63,653 nt of DNA, taken from Actinomadura sp. HBU206391. GTDB taxonomy: Bacteria; Actinomycetota; Actinomycetes; Streptosporangiales; Streptosporangiaceae. Below the pieces are notes generated by a model that searched no databases, was not told the DNA's origin, and saw only the letters and a list, made by a program, of their open reading frames with translations. Below are positions 1-8,881 of this stretch, piece after piece (within the stretch, counting starts at the first letter, position 1; each line of letters starts with the position of its first letter). The translations under genes were made by a program, and so were the position numbers. The DNA is taken from NCBI RefSeq assembly GCF_014323665.1, contig NZ_JABVEB010000019.1, forward strand, positions 1-63,653, given 5' to 3'.

Positions 1-769
1 TGCCGTGGCCCGGAAGGTACACCCGGGTCGGCGCGAACGCGAGCGCGCCCGCGTCCCAGGCCTCCTCGTCTCCGCCGGCCGACGCGTCGGCGGCCACCAC
101 CCCGCCGGCCGCCAGCACGGTGGTGACGAGCGCGTCGACCTGCCCGAGGAGCTCGAGCAGCCCGGGCTCGGCGTCGCGCAGCGACCCGCAGAAGACCGGC
201 AGCGCGTTGGCGCCCTGGGCCTCGATCGCGTCGCACAGCACGTCGACGAACCCGGTGTTCCCCGACAGCTCATGGGCTCGGTAGAAGATGACACCGACCG
301 TGGGGGGCGCCGGATCCCGCTCCCCCGGGTCGAGCGGGTCGAGCGAGCCGTGCACACCGTAGGCCGGCATCGCGACGGGGGCGGCGAACCCCTCGCCGGT
401 CAGCAGCAGAGTGTCGGACAGGAAGCGGATCAGCTCACGCAGGTTGGCGATGCCGCCCTCGCGCAGGTACGCGAGCGTCTCGGCGGCGACACCCGCGGGA
501 ACCGTGGACAGTGCCATGAGTTCGGCGTCGGGCGTGGCCTCACCACCGAGCAGCACCAGCGGCACTCCGCCGGCCCGCAGCGCCTCGACCCCGTCGGGCC
601 AGGTGCGGTGTCCGCCGAGCAGTCGGACGACCACGACGTCCGCGTCGGCGGTGAGAGCCGCCAGCTCGGCGAGATCCAGCCGGGTGGGGTTGGCGGTCAC
701 GTATCCGGCGTCGGCCGCACGCGCGGCGAGCAGTTCGGTGTCGGCCGTGGACAGCAGCAAGACGCGCAT
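1..769 (-). CDS. cobN: cobaltochelatase subunit CobN (N-terminal part)
   Basis: Reading leftward, the product starts MRVLLLSTADTELLAARAAD and runs off the window edge, so only about 256 of the usual 1200 or so residues are present. In the aerobic cobalamin pathway CobN is the large subunit of the ATP-dependent chelatase that inserts cobalt into hydrogenobyrinic acid a,c-diamide in the cytoplasm, with two smaller partner subunits. Family features seen are the N-terminal Rossmann-like start, the segment PTVGVIFYRAHELSGNTGF near residue 160, and the alternating hydrophobic pattern after it. Two in-frame ATGs exist, at 775 and 769. The purine-rich GGGGAAGG stretch is spaced correctly for 769, so I chose that one. 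A cobalamin riboswitch lies directly upstream on the same strand, so expression should fall when adenosylcobalamin is plentiful. Confidence 0.88.
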   Translation of the reverse strand, partial: MRVLLLSTADTELLAARAADAGYVTANPTRLDLAELAALTADADVVVVRLLGGHRTWPDGVEALRAGGVPLVLLGGEATPDAELMALSTVPAGVAAETLAYLREGGIANLRELIRFLSDTLLLTGEGFAAPVAMPAYGVHGSLDPLDPGERDPAPPTVGVIFYRAHELSGNTGFVDVLCDAIEAQGANALPVFCGSLRDAEPGLLELLGQVDALVTTVLAAGGVVAADASAGGDEEAWDAGALAFAPTRVYLPGHG

Positions 770-814
770 CGGCATGCCTTCCCCGGGGTTCCGCGCCCCG
801 GCTCGGGTGGAAGA

Positions 815-985
815 GTCGGCGACGGCGGGAAGTCTCCTGACTCCCGGATCACCGCTCTCCCTCGGCCTTCCAGCGTTGCCGCCGTGGCCCAGATCGAGGG
901 AGCGCTCCCCGGTCACAGTTGCGGGACAGCCCCGGATTCGCACCGGGTTCCTTCTCCGCCGTCGCCCGGCAGTCTATGACCAAGG
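815..985 (-). promoter_or_regulatory. cobalamin (B12) riboswitch upstream of cobN
   Basis: On the minus strand this leader holds the conserved B12-box pattern GGTGCGAATCCGGGGCTGTC followed by CCGCAACTGT (around 920-950). The 3' conserved element GAGTCAGGAGACTTCCCGCC follows around 825-845. These two blocks, in this order and spacing, define the adenosylcobalamin riboswitch. It ends about 45 bases before the cobN start, consistent with ligand-dependent blocking of translation or early termination. Edges are approximate. Confidence 0.9.
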
Positions 986-1175
986 CCGCCGCACTGGCGG
1001 CAGGCCGGTCGCCGGCCGAACTCGGGGCGCTCACGGCGGCGATCCAGTCCGATCAGCGACAACTCTAGGTGCCCGATGCACTACTGGCCGTAGCCTGTAC
1101 CGCCCGCACCACATCGAACCGCATCGAGCCGCATCGATCCGCTGATGAGCCGTCGACGTCATCGAGGAGCCCGCA

Positions 1176-2699
1176 ATGGAGGGGAATCTGGCCTGGGCAC
1201 TGGCCGAACGCGCAGCGCTGTACGGCTGGCGCGACCGGCCGCTGTTCCACGCCGACGAGGCCACGTACACCCACGGCCAGGTCCACGACGCGGCGGCGAG
1301 AGCGGCGGCCGTGCTCCACCGCGCGGGGATCAGGCGGGGGCAGCGCGTGCTCATCGCGCTGCCGGACACGATCGGCTTCGCCACGGCGCTCCTCGCCGCG
1401 ATGCGGCTCGGCGCGGTCGCCGTGCTCGTCGGCCCCGAGCAGGCTCCGGAGCGGCATGCGCGCGCGCTGAGCGACGCCGAACCGGTCGCGGTCGTGTGCG
1501 ACGACGGCGAGCTCGCCGACCGTCTCGGGGCGTCGCGGGTCCACGGCAGGCCGCGCGTCCTGACCGCCGCCGACCTTGCCGGCGGTCACGGTCCGACGCC
1601 CGACCCCGAGCCGCTGCCGCCCGGCGCCCCGGCGTACGTGCAATACACCTCGGGCACCTCCGGCCCGCCGAAGGGCGCCGTCCACCGGCACAGCGACCCC
1701 GAGACGCATTTCTACGCGATGGCACTGGGTGCGCTCGGGATGGGCGCCGACGACGTGATGTTCTCGGTGGCCAAGGCCTGCTCCCCGTACGGCCTGGGCA
1801 ACACGATCTTCTTTCCGATGTTCTGCGGCGCGGCGGCGATCCTCTGGCCGGACCGGCCGACCGTACGCGGTGTGGTGCGGCAGGCGCGGCGCCACCGGCC
1901 CACCGTGCTGTTCGCCGTGCCCGCCTTCTACGCACGGCTCGCCGTGGCCCTCGGAATCGGAGGCGCCGCCGAGTCGGATCGGCCGGCGTTCTCGTTCCTG
2001 CGTGCGGCGGCCTCGGCCGCCGAGCCGCTGCCGCCCTCGCTCACCGACCGGATCGAGACGGCGATCGGCTGCCCGCTGCTCGACGGGTTCGGCACCGCCG
2101 AGGTGGGGCACACGTTCGTCTCCAACACCGTCACCCGCCGGCGCCGCGGCACCCTCGGCGTGGTGCTGGATCCGTACGAGATCTCGGTCCGCGCCGAGCA
2201 CGGCGGCGAGACGGCCATCGGCGAGCGCGGCGTGCTGCACGTACGCGGCCCGTCCGTGCCGACGGAGTATCTCGGCGGCACGGGCTCGATCGGCGATGTG
2301 CAGGACGCACAGGGGTGGTTGCGCACCGGCGACCTCGTCCACGTCGACGCCGACGGATTCGTGCACCACCACGGCCGGGTCGAGGACCTCGAGACGGTCG
2401 GCGGCGACGTCGTCACCCCGCTGGAGATCGAACGGGTCCTCGGCGCCCATCCGGCCGTGTCGGAGGTGGCCGTCGCCGGCCGGGACGGCGAGGAGGACGC
2501 GTTGTGGGCGTTCGTGGTGCTCATGGCCGGACATCCGCCTTCCACCGCGCTGGAGAGCGACCTGGTCGGCCTCGCGCGGGCGCGGCTCCCGTCGCCCGCG
2601 GTGCCGCGGTCGGTGCGGTTCGTCTCCGCGCTGCCCCGCACCCCGGCCGGCAAACTCCACCGCGCCGCGCTGCGCCGGGCCCCGCTCACGGAGCCCTGA
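1176..2699 (+). CDS. AMP-binding acyl-CoA synthetase, benzoate-CoA-ligase-like
   Basis: 507 residues, ANL superfamily: an acid is activated as acyl-AMP and then transferred to CoA. Visible motifs are the P-loop-like A3 signature YTSGTSGPPKG (about 157-167), the adenine-binding GFGTAEVGHT (about 304), the hinge region LRTGDLVHVDADGF (about 381) and the C-terminal catalytic lysine in RTPAGKLH (about 492). The layout and the phrase SVAKACSPYGLGN resemble aryl-acid ligases such as benzoate-CoA ligase, but the substrate cannot be read from sequence. The ATG at 1176 is preceded by GAGGAG at good spacing. The gene stands alone, divergent from the cobN leader. The usual GRxDDMLK hinge motif is replaced by GRVEDLETVGG, an uncommon variant. 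Confidence 0.85.
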   Translation: MEGNLAWALAERAALYGWRDRPLFHADEATYTHGQVHDAAARAAAVLHRAGIRRGQRVLIALPDTIGFATALLAAMRLGAVAVLVGPEQAPERHARALSDAEPVAVVCDDGELADRLGASRVHGRPRVLTAADLAGGHGPTPDPEPLPPGAPAYVQYTSGTSGPPKGAVHRHSDPETHFYAMALGALGMGADDVMFSVAKACSPYGLGNTIFFPMFCGAAAILWPDRPTVRGVVRQARRHRPTVLFAVPAFYARLAVALGIGGAAESDRPAFSFLRAAASAAEPLPPSLTDRIETAIGCPLLDGFGTAEVGHTFVSNTVTRRRRGTLGVVLDPYEISVRAEHGGETAIGERGVLHVRGPSVPTEYLGGTGSIGDVQDAQGWLRTGDLVHVDADGFVHHHGRVEDLETVGGDVVTPLEIERVLGAHPAVSEVAVAGRDGEEDALWAFVVLMAGHPPSTALESDLVGLARARLPSPAVPRSVRFVSALPRTPAGKLHRAALRRAPLTEP

Positions 2700-2771
2700 T
2701 CCCAGGCCACGCCGCGGTTCACGCGGCCTGCCAGGAGCAGCGGAGGCCTCCACGTGAACAGGCTCCGCACA

Positions 2772-2847
2772 CCGTGATCGGGCTCCCGTCACGCGGTGAT
2801 CGGGCTCCCGCCACGCGGTGATCAGACCGTGGACACCCGGTGATCTG
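2772..2847. repeat. 22-bp tandem repeat, about 3.5 copies
   Basis: Units start at 2772, 2794, 2816 and 2838. Each opens with CGTGATC or GGTGATC, and the first two are nearly identical over 22 bases (GTGATCGGGCTCCCG). The array sits 55 bases before the start of the following oxidoreductase gene. It could be a repeated operator or a replication-slippage tract. Confidence 0.7.
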
Positions 2848-2902
2848 AACGGACTGCCGGGGCGGCGGGCAAGGCCGGCCGCCGATCCGCAAGGATCGGT
2901 AC

Positions 2903-3952
2903 ATGTCGCTGCGTGTCGCACTCATCGGATATGGCACCGGAGGCGCGGTCTTCCACGCGCCACTGATCTCCTCGGTCCCCGGCCTGACCCTTTCTGCGGT
3001 CGTGACCTCGGACCCGGTGCGGCAGGAGGCCGTACGCCGCCGTCACCCGGGCGCCGCCGTGCTCGACGGCGCCGACCGGGTGTGGGACGCGGCGTCGTCC
3101 TACGACCTGGTGGTGGTGACCACTCCGAATCGGCTGCACGTGCCCCTGGCCAGCGCCGCGCTGGAGGCCGGCCTGCCGGTCGTGGTGGACAAGCCCGTCG
3201 CGGCGACGGCCGGGGAGGCCCGGTCGCTCGGCGCACTGGCGGCCGAGCGCGGGCTGCTCGTGGTCCCGTTCCACAACCGGCGGTGGGACGGTGACTTCCG
3301 CACGGTGCGCGGGCTCATCGCCGAAGGCCGCCTTGGCGACGTGCGGCGGCTGGAGTCACGCTTCGAGCGCTGGCGGCCCGAGATCAAGCCAGGCTGGAAG
3401 GAGAACGCCGATCCCGCCGTGGCGGGCGGCGTGCTCTACGACCTCGGTTCACACCTCATCGACCAGGCCGTGACGTTGCTCGGCCGGCCGCTGCGGGTCT
3501 ACGCCGAGCTGAACACGCGGAGGGCGGGGGCCGTCGTGCCCGACGACGCCTTCGTCGCGCTGACCCACCCCGGCGGACGGATCTCGCACCTGTGGATGAG
3601 TGCGGTCACCCCGCTGCTCGGCCCGCGCTTCCGCGTGCTGGGCGGTGACGCCGGCCATGTCGCGTACGGGCTGGACGGGCAGGAGGACGCGCTGCGGGCC
3701 GGGCGCACACCGCTCGACGAGGGTTGGGGGATCTCGCCACCCGAGTCGTACGGTGTCGTCGGCACGCCGGAGCACAGCGTCCCCGTGCCGACCGAACCAG
3801 GTGCCTACCAGGAGTTCTACGCGGACGTGGCGCGAGCCGTACGCGGCGAGGCAACACCGCCGGTGGCCCTTGACGACGCCGTGACCGCACTCGAGGTCAT
3901 CGAAGCGGCGATGCGCTCGCCCCGCGAAGGCGGGGTCGTCACCCTGCGGTGA
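2903..3952 (+). CDS. Gfo/Idh/MocA family NAD(P)-dependent oxidoreductase
   Basis: 349 residues. The N-terminal Rossmann fold begins VALIGYGTGGAVFHAPLI with the GxGxxG-type nucleotide loop near residues 9-14. DKPVAAT near residue 95 matches the family (E/D)KP motif whose lysine sits in the active site. The C-terminal half (GGVLYDLGSHLIDQA near 175) is the alpha/beta substrate-binding domain. The family oxidises or reduces sugars, inositols and related polyols, but the substrate here is unknown. AAGGATC supplies a ribosome-binding site before the ATG. Length is normal and the gene looks intact. Confidence 0.9.
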   Translation: MSLRVALIGYGTGGAVFHAPLISSVPGLTLSAVVTSDPVRQEAVRRRHPGAAVLDGADRVWDAASSYDLVVVTTPNRLHVPLASAALEAGLPVVVDKPVAATAGEARSLGALAAERGLLVVPFHNRRWDGDFRTVRGLIAEGRLGDVRRLESRFERWRPEIKPGWKENADPAVAGGVLYDLGSHLIDQAVTLLGRPLRVYAELNTRRAGAVVPDDAFVALTHPGGRISHLWMSAVTPLLGPRFRVLGGDAGHVAYGLDGQEDALRAGRTPLDEGWGISPPESYGVVGTPEHSVPVPTEPGAYQEFYADVARAVRGEATPPVALDDAVTALEVIEAAMRSPREGGVVTLR

Positions 3953-4000
3953 ACGACCCCGGGGGCCGCCGTTCCTCTCGGTTCACGCCGCCCTCCCGGT

Positions 4001-4558
4001 TCACGCCGCGACGAAGACCTCCCATGAGGCGTCGCGGCGCACCAGCAGGTCACGGGTGAGCAGGTCGCGCCCGGCGGGCCACACCTGGTCGACCGCCCAT
4101 CGCAGCTTCTCCAGGCCGTCCGGGTGGGCGGTGCCGGTGGCCACGAAGACCTCTCGCGAGGGCACGGCCACCACGAGGTCGCCCTCGACGTCCTGCGCCA
4201 GCTTCTCCATGAGCGAGTCGTCGAGCAGCAGCCCGGCCTCCAGGTCGTTGCCCAGCCCTATGGAGACGGCCTTGGCGTCCGGATACCAGTTCATCGACAG
4301 GTCCGGGCGGCGCGTCCGCAGGTTTCCCGCCGCCTGCGCGCGCAGCGCACCGGGCTCGATCCCCAGCTCGGCGCAGTGCCGCCGCGCCACGTACTCGTAG
4401 CGGTCCGGCAGTTCGAGGGCGTACGACGCGTACAGGTCACCGGCGAACGGCTCGCGCACCGGCTCGGCGTCGGGGGCCGGCGGGAACTCGAGCCGCAGCT
4501 CCACGGGCACGCGGGCTCGCATGATCGGGACGATGAGCGTGTGTCGCGGCTCGGTCAT
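4001..4558 (-). CDS. DUF1444-like protein of unknown function
   Basis: 185 residues from the ATG at 4558, which has GAGGATCG upstream. In-frame codons reach further upstream but lack a good ribosome-binding site. The sequence (MTEPRHTLIVPIMRARVPVE, then NLSMNWYPD-like and ETFVATG-like segments) resembles the DUF1444/YtpQ type, soluble alpha/beta proteins with no assigned reaction. There is no signal peptide or membrane segment. It lies 112 bases downstream of cobQ on the same strand and may be cotranscribed, though nothing suggests a cobalamin role. Confidence 0.65.
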   Translation of the reverse strand: MTEPRHTLIVPIMRARVPVELRLEFPPAPDAEPVREPFAGDLYASYALELPDRYEYVARRHCAELGIEPGALRAQAAGNLRTRRPDLSMNWYPDAKAVSIGLGNDLEAGLLLDDSLMEKLAQDVEGDLVVAVPSREVFVATGTAHPDGLEKLRWAVDQVWPAGRDLLTRDLLVRRDASWEVFVAA

Positions 4559-4670
4559 TCGGGCGATCCTCGATTCGTCCTGACTCGCCAGTCGTCGTGC
4601 GTCGTCGTTCATGTCGGCAGTCGTCGTTCGGCAGTCGTCGTCGGTCACTTGTGCGGAGGGGTGGAGTGGA

Positions 4671-6167
4671 TCACCTTAGCGGGCCGCCGGGGGCGACGAC
4701 CGGCAGCCCGGCCGGTGCACCTCGCTCGATGAGCCGCAGAACCGCGCCCGTGTCCAGGTGCTGCTCGACGAGATCACCGAGCAGGTCGAGCCGGGCCTCG
4801 CGCAACGCGGCGAAGCCGGTGTCGGGAGCGGGCGTGAAGTCCCGCCCGGCCACCTCGGCCACATCCTTCAGGAAGGCCCGGCGAAAGCCGTCGTTCTCCA
4901 GGGCGCCGTGCCACGTGGTGCCCCACACCGTGCCGGCCCGGCAGCCGTCCAGGAAGGGTTCTCCGCCCTCGACCGCCGCGACCCCGTGATGGATCTCGTA
5001 CGCGTGCACCTGTTCGCCATAGGCGGTGCCGACCGGTCGCCGCAACGTCTTGACCGGTGCGAACTCGACCCGGACGGGCAGGAGGCCGAGCCCGGCGACA
5101 AGTCCGGCGCACGACTCCACGTCGTCGAGGATGTCGCCGGCCAGCATCTGGTAACCCCCGCAGATGCCGAGGATCGGCCTGCCCTCGCCCGCCAGCCGCG
5201 CGATCTCGGCCGCTAGCCCGCGTGACCGCAGCCAGCCGAGGTCGGCCACGGTCGCCCGTGACCCCGGCAGAATGATCAGGTCGGCGTCGGCCAGCTCACC
5301 GGGCGAGGTCACGAACCGGAGGATGACGCCCGGCTCGCACGCCAGCGCGTCCACGTCGGTGAAGTTGGAGATGCGCGGCGGCCGCACGACCGCGACGCGC
5401 AGCGTCTGCCGGCCGTGCGGCGGCTGCGCGGCGATCCGCGGGCCGTCCAGCCCGAGAGAGTCCTCGACGTCGAGCCAGAGACCGTCCTGCCACGGCAGCA
5501 CTCCGTACGTCGGCCGACCGGTGAGCGCTTCGAGCTGGTCCAGCCCAGGGGCGAGCAGCTCGGGGGCGCCTCTGAACTTGTTGATCACGAACCCGGCGAT
5601 CAGTGCCTGGTCGGCCGGCGACAGCAGGCCGACGGTGCCGTAGAGCGCGGCGAACACCCCACCCCGGTCGATGTCTCCGACGACGATCGTCGGCAGTTCG
5701 GCGGCCCGCGCCAGGCCCATGTTGGCGATGTCGCCCTCGCGCAGGTTGATCTCGGCCGGGCTGCCCGCGCCCTCGCAGATGACGATGTCGTACTCGGCAC
5801 GCAGCGCGGTGAGGCTGGCGAGGACCACCTCGCGGAGCGGTTCGCGGTGCGCACGGTACTCGACCGCGTCGACGTCGGCCACGGGGTGCCCGAGCACGAC
5901 CACCTGGCTGCGCCGGTCGCTGCCGGGCTTGAGGAGGATCGGGTTCATCTGCGCGGTGGGCTCGATTCCGGCCGCCTGCGCCTGCGTGATCTGGGCCCGG
6001 CCGATCTCAGCGCCGTCGGGTGTGACCATGGAGTTCAGCGACATGTTCTGCGCCTTGAACGGCGCGACCTTGATCCCCTGCCGGGCCAGCCAGCGGCAGA
6101 GCCCCGCCGTGACGACGCTCTTCCCGGCGTCCGAGGTGGTCCCCGCGACCAGCAACGCGCCCTTCAC
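4671..6167 (-). CDS. cobQ: cobyric acid synthase (glutamine-hydrolysing)
   Basis: 498 residues from a GTG at 6167. It uses ATP and glutamine to amidate four side chains of adenosylcobyrinic acid a,c-diamide, giving adenosylcobyric acid. The N-terminal dethiobiotin-synthetase-like domain opens with [13 protein letters not shown] (P-loop) and the pathway-typical [11 protein letters not shown]. The C-terminal class I glutamine amidotransferase-like domain has the nucleophile region [10 protein letters not shown] near 335 and a histidine pair in YEIHHG near 425. The GTG overlaps the stop of cobD (GTGA), implying translational coupling. Length matches the family. A longer open frame upstream of 6167 lies inside cobD and was rejected. 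Confidence 0.93.
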   Translation of the reverse strand: MKGALLVAGTTSDAGKSVVTAGLCRWLARQGIKVAPFKAQNMSLNSMVTPDGAEIGRAQITQAQAAGIEPTAQMNPILLKPGSDRRSQVVVLGHPVADVDAVEYRAHREPLREVVLASLTALRAEYDIVICEGAGSPAEINLREGDIANMGLARAAELPTIVVGDIDRGGVFAALYGTVGLLSPADQALIAGFVINKFRGAPELLAPGLDQLEALTGRPTYGVLPWQDGLWLDVEDSLGLDGPRIAAQPPHGRQTLRVAVVRPPRISNFTDVDALACEPGVILRFVTSPGELADADLIILPGSRATVADLGWLRSRGLAAEIARLAGEGRPILGICGGYQMLAGDILDDVESCAGLVAGLGLLPVRVEFAPVKTLRRPVGTAYGEQVHAYEIHHGVAAVEGGEPFLDGCRAGTVWGTTWHGALENDGFRRAFLKDVAEVAGRDFTPAPDTGFAALREARLDLLGDLVEQHLDTGAVLRLIERGAPAGLPVVAPGGPLR

Positions 6168-7381
6168 CGCTCCCCCATCCCACGCCGCGCTGCGCGCGTG
6201 AACAACTGCATGATCACGAGCGAGAGGACGGCGGAGAGAAGTGCCGCCGTCAGGGTGACGGCGCGGGAGAGGCGGACGGCGCGGCGGATGTCGGCGACCT
6301 CGGGCGATCGGCCGTCGCCCAGTTCCGGGCGCTGCTCGACCCTGCCGCCGTAGGCGTTGACGCCCCCGAGTCGTACGCCGAGGGCTCCGGCAAAAGCGGC
6401 CTCGCACCGGCCGGCGTTCGGGCTCGGATGAGCGCCCCCGTCCCGCCGTAGCGTCTCGTACGCCTCGCGCGACCGCAGAACCCCCGCACGGGGCCACCGG
6501 CGAGAAGTGCCGGAGGACGGTGGAACGCTGGCAGCGGTGGCTCCGGCAGGGATGGCTCCGGCAGGGATGGCTCCGGCGGGAGTCGCTCCGGCGGAAATGG
6601 CGCCGCCGGGGGTCGCTCCGGCAAGAGGCGCGCAGGCGACGGTGAGCAGGCCGGTCACCCTGGCCGGAATCCAGTTGGCGAGATCGTCCAGACGGGCTGA
6701 GGCCCAGCCGAAGTTCTCATGGCGGGGGCTCCGGTAGCCGACCATCGCGTCCAGCGTATTGATCGCACGGTAGGCGAGCAGGCCGGGCACCCCCGCGGCC
6801 GCGCCCCACAGCAGTGGCGCCACGGCGGCGTCGGAGGTGTTCTCCGCGATCGACTCGACGGTCGCCCGCGCGAGGGCCTTGGCGTCGAGCCCCTCGGGGT
6901 CACGGGCGCAGAGATGTGGCAGCCTGGCCCTGGCGGCGTCGAGGTCTCCGGCTTCAAGGGAGCGCGCCATCAGCATGCCCTCGCGGCCGAGAGAGGCGCC
7001 GCCGAGCACGGCCCAGGTGGCGACTCCCGTCACAGCCGTACGGGCAAGTGCGGTGACGAATGACCTTCGTGGCGGCGGTACGCCTCGCCCGTCGCCCGGC
7101 CACCGCGTCCCACCGCTGGTCAGCCGATCCGCGGCGAGACCCAGAGCGGCCGCTCCGCCGACGCACAGACCGGCGTAGAGGACGCCCGGCGGTTTCGCAT
7201 CCGCGTGGAGCCGCCGTTCCAGCCGGCCCGCGACCCGGCCGAACGCGGCGACCGGATGACCGCGCCGCGGATCCCCGAGCACCGCATCGAGCACGACCCC
7301 GGCCAGCAGCCCCGCGGCGTTCCAAGGTGCGGCCCGCCGGAATGACGGGTCCTCGTACCCAGAGCGACCACGATCCTTCAT
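6164..7381 (-). CDS. cobD: adenosylcobinamide-phosphate synthase (CobD/CbiB), repeat-expanded
   Basis: 405 residues, longer than the usual 310-330. It attaches the aminopropanol (phosphate) arm to cobyric acid at the membrane. Family motifs are [21 protein letters not shown] near residue 30, [18 protein letters not shown] near 172 (loop with conserved Glu/Asp) and [13 protein letters not shown] near 205, with hydrophobic spans throughout. The surplus length comes partly from a Gly/Ala/Pro/Ile pentapeptide array near residues 250-285 encoded by a 15-base tandem repeat. The ATG at 7381 overlaps the stop of a 25-codon upstream frame, and the gene's stop overlaps the cobQ start, so the genes are coupled. 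The repeat probably sits in a loop, so activity may be kept. Confidence 0.9.
   Translation of the reverse strand: MKDRGRSGYEDPSFRRAAPWNAAGLLAGVVLDAVLGDPRRGHPVAAFGRVAGRLERRLHADAKPPGVLYAGLCVGGAAALGLAADRLTSGGTRWPGDGRGVPPPRRSFVTALARTAVTGVATWAVLGGASLGREGMLMARSLEAGDLDAARARLPHLCARDPEGLDAKALARATVESIAENTSDAAVAPLLWGAAAGVPGLLAYRAINTLDAMVGYRSPRHENFGWASARLDDLANWIPARVTGLLTVACAPLAGATPGGAISAGATPAGAIPAGAIPAGATAASVPPSSGTSRRWPRAGVLRSREAYETLRRDGGAHPSPNAGRCEAAFAGALGVRLGGVNAYGGRVEQRPELGDGRSPEVADIRRAVRLSRAVTLTAALLSAVLSLVIMQLFTRAARRGMGER
6540..6629. repeat. six 15-base tandem repeats inside cobD
   Basis: Six units of 15 bases, from 6540, 6555, 6570, 6585, 6600 and 6615. The first two are identical (GCTCCGGCAGGGATG) and the rest have diverged. 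On the coding strand they encode a pentapeptide of the form GA(I/T)PA. The unit is a multiple of three, so copy-number change would not shift the cobD frame. Confidence 0.85.
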
Positions 7382-7455
7382 ACGACGCTCACCGCGACGA
7401 GCGTCTCCCCGGTCGCCATGCGACTCGGCAAGGGCACTTCCTGGTCCACGCTCAT
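7378..7455 (-). other. 25-codon frame overlapping the cobD start, homologous to the kinase gene's 5' end
   Basis: Reading leftward from an ATG at 7455, the frame encodes MSVDQEVP and then diverges, ending with a TGA that overlaps the cobD ATG (ATGA). Its first eight codons match those of the APH-fold kinase gene starting at 8881 (MTVDQEVP), because this region lies within a 63-bp duplication. It is either a chance leader peptide coupled to cobD or the scar of the duplication. I do not claim that a protein is made. Confidence 0.35.
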
Positions 7456-7495
7456 AGTGGTAGACGATAGGGCTTCATCGACACAGATCCGCTCG
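7433..7495. repeat. 63-bp direct duplication, copy 1
   Basis: Matches 8859-8921 with only three mismatches. The copy contains the first codons of two divergent genes, but the ATG of the rightward oxidase gene has become ATC here, so that half is dead. The shared core reads GGTAGACGATAGGGCTTCAT. Confidence 0.9.
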
Positions 7496-7570
7496 CAGGT
7501 CCATGACCGGTCCACAACTCGCGATCACACACCGGTTCGCGCCGGGTAGGCACCGCTCCTGTGAGTGGCA

Positions 7571-7729
7571 TCACCACGAGAAGCAAAGCCAGTTGGTCAT
7601 CTGACAGAACTTACTGCCGAACTCTTTGTTCCACTCGTCTTCGGCCCGGTCACGCTCATCGCTGTCCCCTATCGACTCCTTCACTTTTGCATAGGCGCCC
7701 CTTTCAAACTTAAATACCGAGCCGAGCAT
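7571..7729 (-). CDS. possible small protein in an AT-richer patch
   Basis: 52 codons from an ATG at 7729 to a TGA at 7571. The composition looks protein-like (many Asp, Glu, Lys and aromatics, ending in two cysteine/tryptophan-rich stretches). The frame stays open upstream of the ATG for about 30 more codons (reading ...IEWKADQEVRAIKQC). Third-position GC is clearly lower than in neighbours, suggesting foreign origin. No homologue is recognised and no convincing ribosome-binding site is seen. The rest of 7496-8083 holds nothing else I can support. Confidence 0.3.
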   Translation of the reverse strand: MLGSVFKFERGAYAKVKESIGDSDERDRAEDEWNKEFGSKFCQMTNWLCFSW

Positions 7730-8083
7730 TCTGCACTGTTTAATGGCCCGGACCTCCTGATCCGCTTTCCATTCGATCCTCAGACTTCGCTGGGCTGGTG
7801 AGCCCGAGAAGGTCGCTCAGTATGCCTGAAGTTTGCGGATCATTGAGCATTGGCTGCAGGAGGGCATTCAACTGGGCCCGGCGTGTCACCGCCAGGTACG
7901 ATACCGCGCCTTCGCCAATTTGCCGGTCGCGTTGTTGCGAGGTCGCACAGGGCTCCGGCACGCGCCGGAACGTGGCATGCAACGTATGGCGGTGAATACG
8001 TTGCGGAAAAAGCCCAGGGGCCCAGACGGGCCTAATCTCGCTGCCCGGCCGGACCCAACGCCGTCAGCATTCTCCCGTGATTC

Positions 8084-8881
8084 TCACCGAAGATGCGCGT
8101 CCAGATCGTCCCAATTTCTCTCCAGCCAGTCCTGGGCCCGCCGGATGTGTTCGCCGACGCCGGATCTCCACATGCGCGCCCATCCGCCGCCCTGGCGCTC
8201 GGCCCGGGTGCGCATCGCGTCATAGGAGCGCTCGAAGCGAATGCGCGCGGCGGGCAGAACGTCACGTCGTTGCTCGCGGTCCAAGCCGTACGCCCCGCAG
8301 AACAAGGCGATCCGGTGCCCCACGTCCGCGTCGCGCTGCACCAGGTCGCGGTCGGCCGGGTCGTCGAGCGGAGCCCAGTGCCGCAGCGTGGTCACCAGGT
8401 CGTAGAGCCGCGTCGTCGGACGGGCCAGGTCGAAGTCGATGAGCGCGTACGGCAGGCCGTCGCGGAACACCACGTTCTCGGGTGTCACGTCACAGTGGCC
8501 GATGAGGTCGTACGGGCCGTCCAGATTCGAGGTCGCCTCGTCGTCCCAGACCGCATCGGCGGGCGGGTCGTACGAGCTCGCGGCGTCGTGGAGTCGGCGC
8601 AGCAGCCGCGCCAGCGCGACAAGCGTCTCGTCGGTCGCCGCGAAACCGGGCAGCGGCCGGTGCGGCGTACGGCCGGGCATCCAGCTGAGGATCTCCCGCC
8701 CCTGATCGTCGACGCCGAGCACCCGGGGCGAACCGTCGAAGCCGACGCTCTCCAGATGGCGCAGCAGCCCGTGCACGGCGCGCGTGTGCGAGCGCACCGG
8801 ACGGCGGACCGTGTCGCCGACGCGGACGACGCCCTCGGTCACGTCCCCACCGAGCAGAGGCACTTCCTGGTCCACGGTCAT
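8084..8881 (-). CDS. APH-family phosphotransferase (kinase fold)
   Basis: 265 residues from the ATG at 8881. The protein-kinase-like fold of aminoglycoside phosphotransferases and choline kinases is shown by the catalytic loop HCDVTPENVVF (Brenner motif, Asp base and Asn metal ligand, about 157-167) and the DFG-equivalent LIDFDLARP (about 176). The substrate is not inferable. Antibiotic modification, metabolite phosphorylation or macrolide-kinase-like roles are all possible. There are no membrane segments. It is divergent from the FAD oxidase with only 21 bases between the two start codons, so promoter elements must overlap the coding regions. Confidence 0.83.
   Translation of the reverse strand: MTVDQEVPLLGGDVTEGVVRVGDTVRRPVRSHTRAVHGLLRHLESVGFDGSPRVLGVDDQGREILSWMPGRTPHRPLPGFAATDETLVALARLLRRLHDAASSYDPPADAVWDDEATSNLDGPYDLIGHCDVTPENVVFRDGLPYALIDFDLARPTTRLYDLVTTLRHWAPLDDPADRDLVQRDADVGHRIALFCGAYGLDREQRRDVLPAARIRFERSYDAMRTRAERQGGGWARMWRSGVGEHIRRAQDWLERNWDDLDAHLR

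Noticed and set aside
5..979. Rightward open frame across the first kilobase
   Set aside because: Antisense to cobN and its riboswitch; the leftward frame gives a recognisable CobN N-terminus.
1100..1143. Short CGCATCGA repeats before the acyl-CoA ligase
   Set aside because: Three imperfect 10-base units only; chance in GC-rich DNA cannot be excluded.
4671..6497. cobQ starting at 6497
   Set aside because: The extra N-terminal part lies inside cobD and lacks similarity; the P-loop start follows the GTG at 6167.
7740..7982. Leftward 80-codon frame upstream of the kinase gene
   Set aside because: No family, no ribosome-binding site and no stable codon pattern; it may join the low-GC small frame by a shift but cannot be supported.
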